This document shows, piece after piece, positions 16,144 through 24,410 of a stretch of 64,000 bases of DNA. The stretch comes from Deinococcales bacterium. Its GTDB lineage: Bacteria > Deinococcota > Deinococci > Deinococcales > JAAFIG01. The stretch covers positions 1-64,000 of the forward strand of contig JANXTZ010000030.1 of NCBI GenBank assembly GCA_025352125.1, read 5' to 3'. Numbering within the stretch: the first letter of the stretch is position 1; every line of letters begins with the position of its first letter. A program made the translations under genes and the position numbers. Below the pieces are notes generated by a model. It saw only the letters and a program-made list of their open reading frames with translations, searched no databases and had not been told where the DNA came from.

Positions 16144-16680
16144 ATGAGACCCATTTCCGTTTTGCGGACATGTCTGATTGGCGTGCTGTTAGGAGCGTGT
16201 CAAGCACAGCAAGCCAGTACGCCTGAAGCGACCTTCTCACTTCAGTTGCCACTTGGTTCACTGCCAGGAATTCTCAGTATCTCTCAAGACAAACGGGTCA
16301 CGCTGCCAGCACCGAAACGTCAACCGGGTTACCGAATGCTGATGTTGTTTGCCCAGGGGATGGTGCGCAGTCCAATCTTCAAAGCTGTGCTCAAAGGACA
16401 ACCCAATGGAAATTCTGCCCTGTCTTACACGTTCAAATTAGCACCGCCAGGTAAGGATCGATGGCTCGAGGTGTTTTTGTTTGATGGTAAAGAGTACGAT
16501 CTGGTGGGACGCAACAAAGGGAATGCAGTTCAGAGAACGCCGCTTGACCTGCGGTACTTGCCAAAAGAATCAAGTGCGGGCTTGTATTTTTTTGCGTTGT
16601 CATTCACGCAGGCACAATACCTTCAGGCGTGCAAAGCGGCTGGTGGACGGTTCAACGGAGCTTACTGCGGTCCGAAATAA
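16144..16680 (+). CDS. Predicted lipoprotein (178 aa), function unknown
   Basis: Not recognised beyond export. The N-terminus MRPISVLRTCLIGVLLGACQ is a type II signal peptide with lipobox LGAC (Cys about residue 19). The mature part has beta-type composition, an aromatic-rich region near the end (LYFFALSFTQAQYL) and two Cys at the C-terminus (one in AYCGPK). The ATG at 16144 is chosen for the lipobox; the frame is open 21 codons upstream, where it runs into the acetyltransferase remnant. It is 64 bases upstream of another exported protein with its own promoter. Confidence 0.75.
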   Translation: MRPISVLRTCLIGVLLGACQAQQASTPEATFSLQLPLGSLPGILSISQDKRVTLPAPKRQPGYRMLMLFAQGMVRSPIFKAVLKGQPNGNSALSYTFKLAPPGKDRWLEVFLFDGKEYDLVGRNKGNAVQRTPLDLRYLPKESSAGLYFFALSFTQAQYLQACKAAGGRFNGAYCGPK

Positions 16681-16733
16681 AGTGTCTTGTGTTCGGTGCA
16701 ATTGTGAATCCCAGAGAAAACGCCAAAGCTTGA

Positions 16734-16739
16734 TAACAT
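16734..16739 (+). promoter_or_regulatory. -10 box TAACAT, leaderless type
   Basis: TAACAT is 5 bases before the ATG at 16745. Confidence 0.45.
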
Positions 16740-16744
16740 AATCC

Positions 16745-17617
16745 ATGCGCTCTTTTTTAATCTTAAGCCTTATGGTTTTTCTATTCTTTAACGCGCACGC
16801 TTCGGTCTTGCAATTCGAGAATGGCACGCTCGAGAAAACCCTGGCTTGGGGCGCTTACACGGTCAAGATTACGCACTATCAAAACCCAAAATTTGCCGAT
16901 GTCGCCCAAATCCGTGCGTCAAACGGGCGCGTTTTGCGTGAGGTTCGCGGCGTTGGCATCTACGCCGCAAGCGAATCTCAGGCGCTGCTCGAGGATTTCA
17001 CGGGCGACGGCATTCCAGAGTTGCGCCTTCTGGCGTGGTCTGGCGGCGCGTACTGTTGTTATAGCGATGTTGTCTTTAACCGCGCTCGAGTTTTAAAGAA
17101 TATTTTGATTTTTGCCGGAAACGAATTTCATTTGACCAAAGGCGTGAACCGTTTGAACAAACCAGCCAGGGATTTAAACCGTGACGGACGTTCAGAGTTG
17201 ATTCTCGAGAATGATGCGATCAGTCATGTCAACGGTTCGACCCACGGGGCAACTTCGGTGTTGGTGCTGCAATGGAACGGCTCGAGGTACATTGACGCAA
17301 CCCGCAAATTTCCGCAACTTGCACGAGCCAGTGCCGCACAGTTCAAACACGCTGTTTTGACTCGAGGTTGTGGTTTAGGTTGGTCGCTCGATTGTCTTGA
17401 TCTGGCGACTGGCTTCTACGCGAATTCACTATTGGCAGGCAATGAACGCAAGGCTCGAGTATGGTTGATAAATCATGGTGCTCGAGATTGGGTGTTGACC
17501 ACAAGTTCGCTGGTCAAACAGGCATTAAAAACCACGAAATGTCGCATCGGTTTCAGTCGGCGACGGTTGATCCACATTTTGACCAGTCAAACTCGAGTCA
17601 GCAGTTCAGGATGTTGA
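16745..17617 (+). CDS. Secreted protein with FG-GAP/VCBS-like Asp repeats
   Basis: A 290-residue exported protein. Signal peptide MRSFLILSLMVFLFFNAHA. Two calcium-loop-like motifs, LEDFTGDGIPEL (around residue 80) and DLNRDGRSELIL (around 140), fit FG-GAP/VCBS-type beta-propeller blades, and a Cys pair occurs in YCCYSD. A related, broken gene lies at 47281-48024 (DLNRDGIPDYV). The stop codon is inside the first arm of the terminator hairpin at 17604-17648. Function unknown; such proteins are often surface or periplasmic. Confidence 0.75.
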   Translation: MRSFLILSLMVFLFFNAHASVLQFENGTLEKTLAWGAYTVKITHYQNPKFADVAQIRASNGRVLREVRGVGIYAASESQALLEDFTGDGIPELRLLAWSGGAYCCYSDVVFNRARVLKNILIFAGNEFHLTKGVNRLNKPARDLNRDGRSELILENDAISHVNGSTHGATSVLVLQWNGSRYIDATRKFPQLARASAAQFKHAVLTRGCGLGWSLDCLDLATGFYANSLLAGNERKARVWLINHGARDWVLTTSSLVKQALKTTKCRIGFSRRRLIHILTSQTRVSSSGC

Positions 17618-17648
17618 GTGACATCGTTGCTTACTCAACATCCTGAAC
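17604..17648. terminator. Bidirectional terminator between convergent genes
   Basis: A perfect 16-bp stem (17604-17619 with 17633-17648, GTTCAGGATGTTGAGT and its complement) around a 13-base loop, followed by TCAAAATTTTATTT. It contains the stop of the upstream gene and lies 9 bases before the stop of the convergent acetyltransferase. Confidence 0.8.
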
Positions 17649-17656
17649 TCAAAATT

Positions 17657-18697
17657 TTATTTCATGTTCAAACGCTTCATGGCGGCATCCACCTCGAGTT
17701 GCCAGTCGGTGTTGGCAATGTAGGGTTTGAAACCCATTGCATGGTTGATTTTCAGCATTGGACCGTTGCTGTCGGCATTGCCCGTTCGGACTTGATTGAT
17801 TTCGGGGCGCTCGGATAAGACTTTCTCGAGCATCGCGGCTTTCAGCCATTTGCCCAAGCCCTTGCCACGGTAAACAGGGTTGACCGCTGTGCCCCACTGC
17901 CCCAGGATGTGCGGGCGATTGGGTTGCCAACCCGTTTCGCTAAAGCCAGCGAAACGACCCGTGCTGCGTTCTTTAACCAGCGCTAGGCAGCGTTGCCAAC
18001 CGCCCGCCTTGCGTTGGTTGTACCACTCGAGAATTTTTTCGGGTGTGGCTTTTTCGTCGTTGATCTCGAGTTCGCCTTTTGGTGCGGTGTTCATGACATC
18101 GAACAACTCACAGAAAGCCTCGAGTTCTGATTCTGGGTAATCTTGGGTGTAAAACAGCAACTCGAATTCGTCATTGGGTGCGTTGGCAATCCAAGATTGC
18201 AACATCGCACGGTTCAGTTCCTCGAGCAGAACACGGTTCATGTGGTTTTCAATGCCACGTTTTGCCCCAGTTTTTTCGGCAAAGGCTGCGCCCGATGGAA
18301 TGCGTTCGCTGGTGGTAAAAATCAGGGTGGTGCGGTTCTCGCGTTTTGCGACGCGTAAAACGTTCTCGAGTAGCTTTTTGCCCAAGCCCATGCGCCTGAA
18401 TTCGGGCAGCACGGAAATGTCCGAGCCGCACAGGTGGGTGTTCTCGCCCTCGAGTTCAAATCCCAGATCGCCGTAGGCGACGGCGCGATCTTCTTGAAAA
18501 TAGGCAAAGGATTCGACGTTCACATACGTGGGTATGTTTTGCCAATCTGCCAGGCGTTCACTCAAAGGGATGGGTGGGTCTTCTGGAATGCGTTCAAAGC
18601 GCTCCAGGTTGAAAAGGGTGTTGAGGGCGATGGCGTCCGAATCGCTGAGGTTGCGTAATTCTAGCGTCTTAAACTCGAGTTCTGTCATCACAGGCAT
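17657..18697 (-). CDS. Double GNAT-domain N-acetyltransferase
   Basis: A 346-residue protein with two Gcn5-related acetyltransferase domains in tandem. The first has the acetyl-CoA loop in LPEFRRMGLGKKLLENVL (around residues 105-122), the second in NPVYRGKGLGKWLKAAML (around 275-292). This tandem layout resembles mycothiol-synthase-like and aminoglycoside-type double GNATs; the substrate is unknown. The start at 18697 has GGAGG 5 bases upstream; a TTG four codons earlier overlaps that ribosome site. A 14-codon relic of a similar C-terminus lies at 16040-16084. Confidence 0.87.
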   Translation of the reverse strand: MPVMTELEFKTLELRNLSDSDAIALNTLFNLERFERIPEDPPIPLSERLADWQNIPTYVNVESFAYFQEDRAVAYGDLGFELEGENTHLCGSDISVLPEFRRMGLGKKLLENVLRVAKRENRTTLIFTTSERIPSGAAFAEKTGAKRGIENHMNRVLLEELNRAMLQSWIANAPNDEFELLFYTQDYPESELEAFCELFDVMNTAPKGELEINDEKATPEKILEWYNQRKAGGWQRCLALVKERSTGRFAGFSETGWQPNRPHILGQWGTAVNPVYRGKGLGKWLKAAMLEKVLSERPEINQVRTGNADSNGPMLKINHAMGFKPYIANTDWQLEVDAAMKRLNMK

Positions 18698-18823
18698 AAA
18701 ATCCTCCAAAGGTTTTGCCAGATTTTAGGCTCGAGCGTCAAAATTCACATCTGCATCTTGGCGTAGGCAGGCATCTTCGACAAGTCTTAACAAACCCTCG
18801 AGCTGCCCTGCACTTGACTGGCG

Positions 18824-18829
18824 TAATCT
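18824..18829 (+). promoter_or_regulatory. -10 box TAATCT of two-component operon
   Basis: TAATCT is 6 bases before the ATG at 18836; no ribosome site. Confidence 0.5.
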
Positions 18830-18835
18830 GTGGGC

Positions 18836-19528
18836 ATGGAAGTGAACGCATCTCCTTTAATTTTGGTTGTCGAAGATGAACCGCACATCGCGCAGGTGCT
18901 CGAGGGTTATCTGCGCCGCGATGGTTTCAGAACCGAGGTCGCCAACGACGGCGTGAAAGCCGTGCAGTTGCACCGTGTCGCCAAACCAGATTTGGTGCTC
19001 TTGGACGTGCAGCTTCCTGGCATGGACGGTTTTGAGGTCTTAAAGAAAATCCGTGAGGAACGCCCCACGCCCGTCATCATGGTCACGGCGATGGCGGAAG
19101 ATTTGGACAAACTGCTCGGGCTTCGCATGGGCGCAGACGATTACGTGGTCAAACCGTTCAGCCCGCTCGAGGTGGTGGCGCGGGTCAAGGCGGTGTTGCG
19201 ACGTGCCGCACAGGCTGTACCCGTTTTGCAACCCGTGCGAATTGGCTCGCTCGAGGTTGATCCGACAGGCATGGTGGCGCGGGTTCACGGCGCACGCCTT
19301 GATCTGACCCTGACCGAATTTAAGTTGCTCGAGCATCTGGCACGCAACACCAACCGCACGTTTTCGCGCACCGAACTGCTCGAGGCGTGCCTGCCCGATT
19401 CGGACGCTTTGGAGCGTGTGGTGGACGCGCACCTCGGAAATTTACGCAAGAAACTCGAGAAAGCGGGCGCAGGTGCGGTGCTCGAGACGGTGCGCGGCGT
19501 CGGTTACCGCGTCTGGCTCGAGGGATAA
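18836..19528 (+). CDS. OmpR-family response regulator
   Basis: A 230-residue DNA-binding response regulator. Receiver domain: acidic pair VEDEP, phospho-acceptor Asp57 in LLDVQLPGMDG, and Lys in VVKPFSP. The C-terminal winged helix (about 135-230) has LTLTEFKLLEHLARN, FSRTELLEACL and ETVRGVGYRVW. The ATG at 18836 is used; a GTG two codons earlier is immediately next to the -10 box. The kinase gene begins 6 bases after the stop, so the two are co-transcribed. Its regulon is not visible here. Confidence 0.95.
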   Translation: MEVNASPLILVVEDEPHIAQVLEGYLRRDGFRTEVANDGVKAVQLHRVAKPDLVLLDVQLPGMDGFEVLKKIREERPTPVIMVTAMAEDLDKLLGLRMGADDYVVKPFSPLEVVARVKAVLRRAAQAVPVLQPVRIGSLEVDPTGMVARVHGARLDLTLTEFKLLEHLARNTNRTFSRTELLEACLPDSDALERVVDAHLGNLRKKLEKAGAGAVLETVRGVGYRVWLEG

Positions 19529-19534
19529 ATTGCC

Positions 19535-21352
19535 ATGAGTCGTCTTTGGGTGCGCCTTTTGTTTTCGATGCTCGCGGTGGGTTTTGTCGCGGGAATCGGG
19601 CAATGGTTTGTGATGGGTTACTTGGTCTACGCATTTTCCAACAATGTTTCCAAAACGGATACCAACACCATGAGCGCCATCTTGCAAAAAGCCATCCAGA
19701 AAGTGTCGCTCTCGGACAGCGAAGCCTGGATTTTAATTGCCTTTGCCTTTGCCAGTGTCATCGTGGCATTGTTCTCGGCGATCCTCGTCTCAAGCCGAAT
19801 TGCGCGTCCGCTCTGGGCGGTGTCCAAAGCCGCGCAGCAAGTTGCCGAGGGCGAATGGACGGCTCGAGCCAGCGTTCACAAGCGTGCGATGCGTGGCAAT
19901 TCTGAAACCGCCAGGCTGGTCAGAAATTTTAACACGATGGCAGATTCCCTCGAACGCCTAGAAGTTGAACGCACCGCCAGCGTCGCCGCGATTGCCCACG
20001 AACTTCGCACGCCCTTGACCGTTTTGCGCGGTCGGCTCGAGGCGATCCGCGACGGCGTGCTCGAGCTTGACAGTGCCGAATCGAGTTTGTTGGTGCAGCA
20101 AGTTGAGCTGCTCTCGAGGTTGGTCAATGATCTGCGCACCTTGTCCTTGGCGGAGGCTGGAAAGCTCTCCCTGCAACTCGAAACCACTGACCTGGCTGGC
20201 TTGACCCGCAGCATCGTCTCCAGTTTTGAAGCCAGGGCGGGCGAAAAAAGTGTGCGTCTTGAAGTTGCCACCCCAGATCAGCTCGAGGTCAAACTCGACC
20301 CAAACCGTTACCATCAAGTGCTCGGCAATTTGCTCGAGAATGCGCTTCGGCACACACCCGAAGACGGTTTCGTGCGCGTCAACCTGGAAGCCCGCGAACT
20401 CAGCGCCGAATTGACCGTGCGCGACTCTGGCGTGGGCATTCCGATTGATGCCATTGAGCAAATCTTCGAGCGTTTTTACCGCGTGGACTCCTCGAGAAAC
20501 CGTGCCTCTGGCGGGTCAGGTTTGGGATTGGCTATCGTGCGTGCCGTGGTCGAAGCCCACGGTGGAATCATTCTGGCTCGCAACGCCCAGGGTGGCGGCG
20601 CAGAATTTCGGGTCAGCTTGCCGCTCGAGGGCGCAAAACAATTGCCTCTTCGGACCCGCCCAAGTTTGAAGCGCAAAATTGTCTCTTTAGCATCCAGCAA
20701 AACCGATTTTGAAGATCAAATTCTCTCGAGCATCACGTACTTGCTGCTGGGTTTGCCATTCGGGATTTTGTACTTTGTGATGCTGATTGTTGGCTTTGCT
20801 CTCGGCGTGCCCTTGGTGCTTTTGTGGGTGGGTTTGCCCGTCCTTTATGCCACGTTGATTATGGCTGGCGGTTTCGCAAGGTTTGAAAGATGGTTGCTCG
20901 AGGGCTTGCTGAACCGTACCATCCCTTATGAAACCCAATCTTATTCAGCCAAAACCTGGCTTGGTCGCTTCTGGGAGCAGTTATCTGCCTTCAACACCTG
21001 GAAAGAAATTATTTACCTGATCCTCAAATTCCCACTCGGCTTGATCTCGAGCATTACCACAATTGTGCTGCTCGTCTTGGATGTTGGCTTGGTGCTTTCG
21101 CCCGTGTTGCTCTTGACAAAACTTGACGTGTCAATGCTCAACATTGATGGTTACAATTTTAAAATTGATTCACTTGAAAATGCTGCAATTGCCTTTGCCA
21201 TCGGTCTGGCGTTGACATTCATTTCCATACCATTGCTGAATTGGTTGGCTCGAGTCAACGGCGCTTTTGCCCAAATCATGCTTTCCAACATTGTTCGTAA
21301 ACCCCGCCAAGACAAGCCACTCGAGATCAGATCACAAAACGTTCAACTCTAA
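19535..21352 (+). CDS. Sensor histidine kinase with C-terminal Sensor-type membrane domain
   Basis: A 605-residue kinase paired with the regulator at 18836. Order: two N-terminal membrane segments (about 5-30 and 67-88) with a short external loop, HAMP-like linker (89-140), dimerisation helix with His155 in AIAHELRTPL, ATPase domain with N box NLLENALRHTP, G1 DSGVGIP, F box FERFYRVD and G2 GGSGLGLAIVRA. After residue about 370, where such kinases end, it continues with some 230 residues and about six membrane segments (LLLGLPFGILYFVMLIVGFALG, FARFERWLLEGLLNRTIP and following). I recognise this as the putative Sensor domain that in actinobacterial kinases stands at the N-terminus; here it is C-terminal. 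The fusion is in one continuous frame. Confidence 0.9.
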   Translation: MSRLWVRLLFSMLAVGFVAGIGQWFVMGYLVYAFSNNVSKTDTNTMSAILQKAIQKVSLSDSEAWILIAFAFASVIVALFSAILVSSRIARPLWAVSKAAQQVAEGEWTARASVHKRAMRGNSETARLVRNFNTMADSLERLEVERTASVAAIAHELRTPLTVLRGRLEAIRDGVLELDSAESSLLVQQVELLSRLVNDLRTLSLAEAGKLSLQLETTDLAGLTRSIVSSFEARAGEKSVRLEVATPDQLEVKLDPNRYHQVLGNLLENALRHTPEDGFVRVNLEARELSAELTVRDSGVGIPIDAIEQIFERFYRVDSSRNRASGGSGLGLAIVRAVVEAHGGIILARNAQGGGAEFRVSLPLEGAKQLPLRTRPSLKRKIVSLASSKTDFEDQILSSITYLLLGLPFGILYFVMLIVGFALGVPLVLLWVGLPVLYATLIMAGGFARFERWLLEGLLNRTIPYETQSYSAKTWLGRFWEQLSAFNTWKEIIYLILKFPLGLISSITTIVLLVLDVGLVLSPVLLLTKLDVSMLNIDGYNFKIDSLENAAIAFAIGLALTFISIPLLNWLARVNGAFAQIMLSNIVRKPRQDKPLEIRSQNVQL

Positions 21353-21358
21353 AACCAG

Positions 21359-21364
21359 TACACT
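21359..21364 (+). promoter_or_regulatory. -10 box TACACT
   Basis: TACACT is 7 bases before the ATG at 21372. Confidence 0.45.
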
Positions 21365-21371
21365 GCAAAGA

Positions 21372-21683
21372 ATGACCGTAGACCCCGATATTCGCAAACG
21401 ATTCGACCAGACGTTCATGCAGCTTCTCGCCGCAGTGCGCGTCGAAGTGCTCGAGGCTCAACCACCCGCTTTTGCCGCAACCAGCGAGGTGGCAAAAATG
21501 TTTTTCAAAGAATCCCAAAAAAGTGTGCTGCAAGACCTGGCGCAACTCACCGCCGCCTGGAATTCCAGTGAACTCGATTCAAACGCCGTCGCAAAAGCGT
21601 TCAAAACCCTTGAAGACATGGGACTTCAGACTGCCAAGGAGCGCATTGCGAAATTGCGCGAACTTGAGACGATGACGCAGTAA
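21372..21683 (+). CDS. Small helical protein (103 aa), unknown
   Basis: Not recognised. A soluble 103-residue protein, predicted almost wholly alpha-helical (IRKRFDQTFMQLLAAVRVEV, SEVAKMFFKESQKSVLQDL), without Cys. It starts 20 bases after the sensor kinase but has its own TACACT box inside that gap. The frame is open 35 codons upstream into the kinase gene; the ATG at 21372 is chosen for the promoter. It is followed by a dispersed repeat (21725-21920). Confidence 0.6.
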   Translation: MTVDPDIRKRFDQTFMQLLAAVRVEVLEAQPPAFAATSEVAKMFFKESQKSVLQDLAQLTAAWNSSELDSNAVAKAFKTLEDMGLQTAKERIAKLRELETMTQ

Positions 21684-21724
21684 GAAACGGAAATTCACTT
21701 TTGTGTGGGCAGCCGCGCTTGCCA

Positions 21725-21920
21725 CCCTCACCCGGCTCGTTCCTCGCCACCTTCTCCCGCCGACGGGAGAAGGACAAACCCCTCGAGCCAAACGTGTAGA
21801 GCAACAAAACCCTCCTGATGTTGCGACCATGCCCGCAGCGACCCAGCCCGTAAGGTGCATCTTTAGGGTCAAGACAGGTGCGTTTTATGGTCAAGACAGG
21901 AGAGGGGTCGGGGGTGAGGG
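21725..21920. repeat. Composite dispersed repeat: REP-like hairpin plus about 78-bp body
   Basis: Begins CCCTCACCCGG and ends TCGGGGGTGAGGG. It contains a 10-bp-stem hairpin CCTTCTCCCG/CGGGAGAAGG (21750-21773). The body at 21823-21900 recurs in inverted orientation, about 80% identical, at 34990-35065. Inside the body GGTCAAGACAGG is repeated with a 22-base step (21867 and 21889). Confidence 0.75.
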
Positions 21921-21926
21921 TAGAGT

Positions 21927-22337
21927 TTAAAGTTCTGGGAAGAACAATCCCAACTCTCGAGCGGCGCTTTCAACGCTGTCGCTGCCGTGCGAAACGTTCT
22001 CGTCCACGGTGGTCGCAAAATCGGAGCGAATCGTGCCTGGGGCGGCGTCCCAAGGTCGGGTTGCGCCCATCATGGTGCGCCAACTCGAGATGGCGGCTTC
22101 ACCCTCAATGGCGATGGCGACCACTGGACCGGAGGTGATAAAGTTCACCAGACCGTCAAAAAATGGTTTGCCTTGGTGCTCCCCGTAGTGCTTTTCGGCG
22201 AGTTCTTTGGAAATGACCATTTGCTTCAGAGCCAAGATTTTAAAACCTTTTTTCTCGAGCCGAGAGATGATTTCACCGACCAGCCCGCGACGCACGCCGT
22301 CGGGCTTGACCATTGCGTAAGTTCGTTCGATAGACAT
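21927..22337 (-). CDS. ndk: Nucleoside diphosphate kinase
   Basis: Transfers the gamma phosphate between nucleoside triphosphates and diphosphates through phospho-His. It is 136 residues; signatures [38 protein letters not shown] and active His117 in NVSHGSDS. The ATG at 22337 has a TACACT box 8 bases upstream and no ribosome site. The stop is only a few bases from the repeat on the other side, so the repeat may serve as its 3' end structure. Confidence 0.96.
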   Translation of the reverse strand: MSIERTYAMVKPDGVRRGLVGEIISRLEKKGFKILALKQMVISKELAEKHYGEHQGKPFFDGLVNFITSGPVVAIAIEGEAAISSWRTMMGATRPWDAAPGTIRSDFATTVDENVSHGSDSVESAARELGLFFPEL

Positions 22338-22345
22338 AGGGGTGC

Positions 22346-22351
22346 AGTGTA
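22346..22351 (-). promoter_or_regulatory. -10 box TACACT of ndk
   Basis: Minus-strand TACACT, 8 bases before the ATG. Confidence 0.5.
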
Positions 22352-22383
22352 CCAGAAACTCGAGTGCGACATAAAACTCGAGT

Positions 22384-22827
22384 TCAACTTTTCATCACCA
22401 ACCAGACCATCAGTGCGGCTATCACGGCTTTGGCGCTCCAGGCAACGGTACGAATCCAGTTCGAGTTGACCAGCATTCGGTAGGCTTTCTCATCAAAGCC
22501 GCCAGCCAGAATACTGTGTTGCGGGACTTGCAAAAAAGCTGTTGAAAGCCAGATTACAGCCAGCAATACGGCATTCAACCAGTTCAGGCTCGAGGGAACA
22601 CTGGCGGGCGGCGCAAAGAAAATCATGGCGGTCAAAATAAGCTCGACCAACATTGCAGGCATGACCACCAGTGTTATCAGGTTGGTGTGGGCTGCCTCGT
22701 AAGCCGCGAAATTTTCGCGTCCGACCATGTTGAACAGTGGGTAGTGCAGTATTTGAACAATCCAGATCACGCCCGTCATGAACACGGTGGCAATCAAATG
22801 CAGCAAGATTAGAATTCTCGAGTCCAC
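22384..22827 (-). CDS. Four-helix membrane protein, unknown function
   Basis: A 147-residue integral membrane protein with four hydrophobic segments (about 6-27, 50-72, 79-98, 123-145). Between segments 1 and 2 it reads [20 protein letters not shown], and after segment 3 [28 protein letters not shown]; this layout recalls DUF1772-like small membrane proteins, with moderate certainty. The start is GTG at 22827 with TAGATT 5 bases upstream. It lies between ndk and rpmE and has no obvious functional partner. Confidence 0.7.
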   Translation of the reverse strand: MDSRILILLHLIATVFMTGVIWIVQILHYPLFNMVGRENFAAYEAAHTNLITLVVMPAMLVELILTAMIFFAPPASVPSSLNWLNAVLLAVIWLSTAFLQVPQHSILAGGFDEKAYRMLVNSNWIRTVAWSAKAVIAALMVWLVMKS

Positions 22828-22832
22828 AGCTT

Positions 22833-22838
22833 AATCTA
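22833..22838 (-). promoter_or_regulatory. -10 box TAGATT, leaderless GTG start
   Basis: Minus-strand TAGATT, 5 bases before the GTG at 22827. Confidence 0.45.
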
Positions 22839-22888
22839 AACTCGAGTGCAGGTTTTATCGTGTCTCGAGATTGCAATTTTGTTTTTGG

Positions 22889-22917
22889 TTGACTCTTGTG
22901 GCTTAAACCCGTACACT
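22889..22917 (+). promoter_or_regulatory. Strong sigma-70 promoter of rpmE
   Basis: TTGACT (22889-22894), 17-base spacer, TACACT (22912-22917). It gives a leader of about 60 bases in which GCTGCCGCAAACGCGGC and CCGACGGTCGG can fold before the ribosome site. Confidence 0.75.
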
Positions 22918-22983
22918 TCTACGGCTGCCGCAAACGCGGCTCACTCCCCGACGGTCGGCAATCGTTGGGCATTGGAGGCTTTA

Positions 22984-23199
22984 ATGAAGGCTGATATTCA
23001 CCCGAAGTTGATTCCGTGCAAGATCATTTACAACGGCGAAGTTGTGATGGAAACATTCTCGACCAGACCAGAAATTAACGTTGACGTTTGGAGCGGTGTT
23101 CACCCGTACTGGACTGGTCAGCAACGCTTTTTGGACACCGAGGGTCGCGTGGAGAAATTCACCAAGCGCTTCGGTGGTTCGTACCGCAAGAGCAAGTAA
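22984..23199 (+). CDS. rpmE: Ribosomal protein L31, cysteine-poor form
   Basis: Large-subunit protein bL31, 71 residues. MKADIHPKLIPCKI opens the protein, and STRPEINVDVWSGVHPYWTG and RFLDTEGRVEKFTKRFG are the conserved core. Only Cys12 remains; the other Cys positions of the zinc form are replaced (VWSGVHP instead of the usual C-x-x-C), a pattern I associate with Deinococcus L31. The ATG at 22984 has TTGGAGG 6 bases upstream; the longer open frame before it is leader. Promoter at 22889 and a CTCGAG-paired terminator at 23218 make it monocistronic. Confidence 0.96.
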   Translation: MKADIHPKLIPCKIIYNGEVVMETFSTRPEINVDVWSGVHPYWTGQQRFLDTEGRVEKFTKRFGGSYRKSK

Positions 23200-23217
23200 C
23201 AAACAATATGAGAAGGT

Positions 23218-23244
23218 GGCTCGAGGTTTACTCGAGTCATTTTT
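23218..23244 (+). terminator. rpmE terminator formed by two CTCGAG copies
   Basis: GGCTCGAG (23218-23225) pairs with CTCGAGTC (23231-23238, one G-T pair) around GTTTA and is followed by ATTTTTTAT. Confidence 0.8.
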
Positions 23245-24236
23245 TATGCCGTCTGGGGTTGGCGCATGGCTGCTGCAGTGGAAGCTCGAGTGACCAAATT
23301 CGTGGGCAGCAACACCCCGCGCGGGGCAGCGCCTTCCAGAAGCTCGAGCATCAGTTGCGCGGCGGTGTGTCCGATCAAGCGCATGGGTTGATGAACGGTG
23401 GTCAGCGGCAGGTGCTCAAAGGTGTCGTCCAAGGGCAGATCGTCGAAGCCGGTCACAGAAATGTCGTTGGGAACGTTTAATCCTGCGTCCTCTAAAGCTG
23501 CCAGAACACCGAACGCCATCTCGTCGGAGGCGCAAGCCACGGCACTGAACTCGAGTTTTTGTGCCAAGGCACGCTGCATGGCGCGGTATGCCCCAAGTTG
23601 GGTGAAGCGCCCGTCCAGAATCAAGTCTGGATTTGGCTCGAGATTCGCGTCTTTCATGACGTTTTGGTACGTCTCGAGGCGCAATTGCGCGGTTTGTCCA
23701 ATCGGACTTCCGGTCATGTGAACAATGCGTTTGTGTCCAAGCCCCAGCAGGTGCGTGATGGCTTGACGCATTCCGTTGCGGTTGTCCACCTCGACCCAGG
23801 TGTATTCGGGTGGCATTTCACCGATGACCACAAAAGGTCGGTCATGGGAGCGCAGTTCTTCAAACCTTGGGTCTGCCAGGTAAACCCCTGGCACGATCAT
23901 GCCCGCCACGCCAGGACGGGCGACATCTTTGGTGTCCAGAATTCGCACGGCGTAACCAGCGCCGACCAATGCCTCCTGAATCAAATCGAGCAGCAAGGTG
24001 TAATAGGCGTTGCGCAGTGAGGTCTCAGAAAAACGTGTAATGCCAATCACGGTTCTCGAGCCTTTGGCGAGCTGCCTGGCATCGGGGTCTGGCACGTACC
24101 CCAGTTCGCTGACGACCCTCAGTACCCGGTCTCTGGTGGCGGCACTAACTCCAAAGCGTCCATTCAAAGCCCTGGAAACTGTGCCAGTGCTGACGCCAGC
24201 GTGTTTGGCAATGTCATGAATTGTGAGTTTGGACAT
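23244..24236 (-). CDS. LacI-family regulator of the adjacent sugar transporter
   Basis: A 330-residue repressor. N-terminal helix-turn-helix TIHDIAKHAGVSTGTVSRAL, hinge and a periplasmic-binding-protein-like ligand core (RTVIGITRFSETSLRNAYYTLLL through ACASDEMAFGVLAAL, TGFDDLP). It is divergent from the sugar ABC transporter at 24564. Two candidate operators lie in the shared intergenic region, one overlapping the transporter promoter (24439-24460) and one 64 bases upstream of its own start (24300), which supports repression of the transporter and autoregulation. The inducer is probably the imported sugar or a product of it; beta-fructosides are suggested by the nearby GH32 enzyme. Confidence 0.93.
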   Translation of the reverse strand: MSKLTIHDIAKHAGVSTGTVSRALNGRFGVSAATRDRVLRVVSELGYVPDPDARQLAKGSRTVIGITRFSETSLRNAYYTLLLDLIQEALVGAGYAVRILDTKDVARPGVAGMIVPGVYLADPRFEELRSHDRPFVVIGEMPPEYTWVEVDNRNGMRQAITHLLGLGHKRIVHMTGSPIGQTAQLRLETYQNVMKDANLEPNPDLILDGRFTQLGAYRAMQRALAQKLEFSAVACASDEMAFGVLAALEDAGLNVPNDISVTGFDDLPLDDTFEHLPLTTVHQPMRLIGHTAAQLMLELLEGAAPRGVLLPTNLVTRASTAAAMRQPQTA

Positions 24237-24299
24237 AAGACTGCCTTGTTGAACATAAATGGAACTAATTCGGTCAGTGTTGTGCCGAGGTCAGGGTTA

Positions 24300-24320
24300 T
24301 TTTTCGTAAACGCTTTCGTG
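24300..24320. promoter_or_regulatory. Secondary LacI-type operator
   Basis: TTTTCGTAAACGCTTTCGTG matches the main operator at 24439 in its left half and centre and imperfectly in the right half. It lies about 64 bases upstream of the regulator start. Confidence 0.6.
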
Positions 24321-24410
24321 CCTACCATAACGATGATTTCGGTGGTTTGTCAAAATTTGTAGGCTCGAGTGATTTTTTCAGAATGCTTGTGAAATTTTGT
24401 TTTTCAAGAC

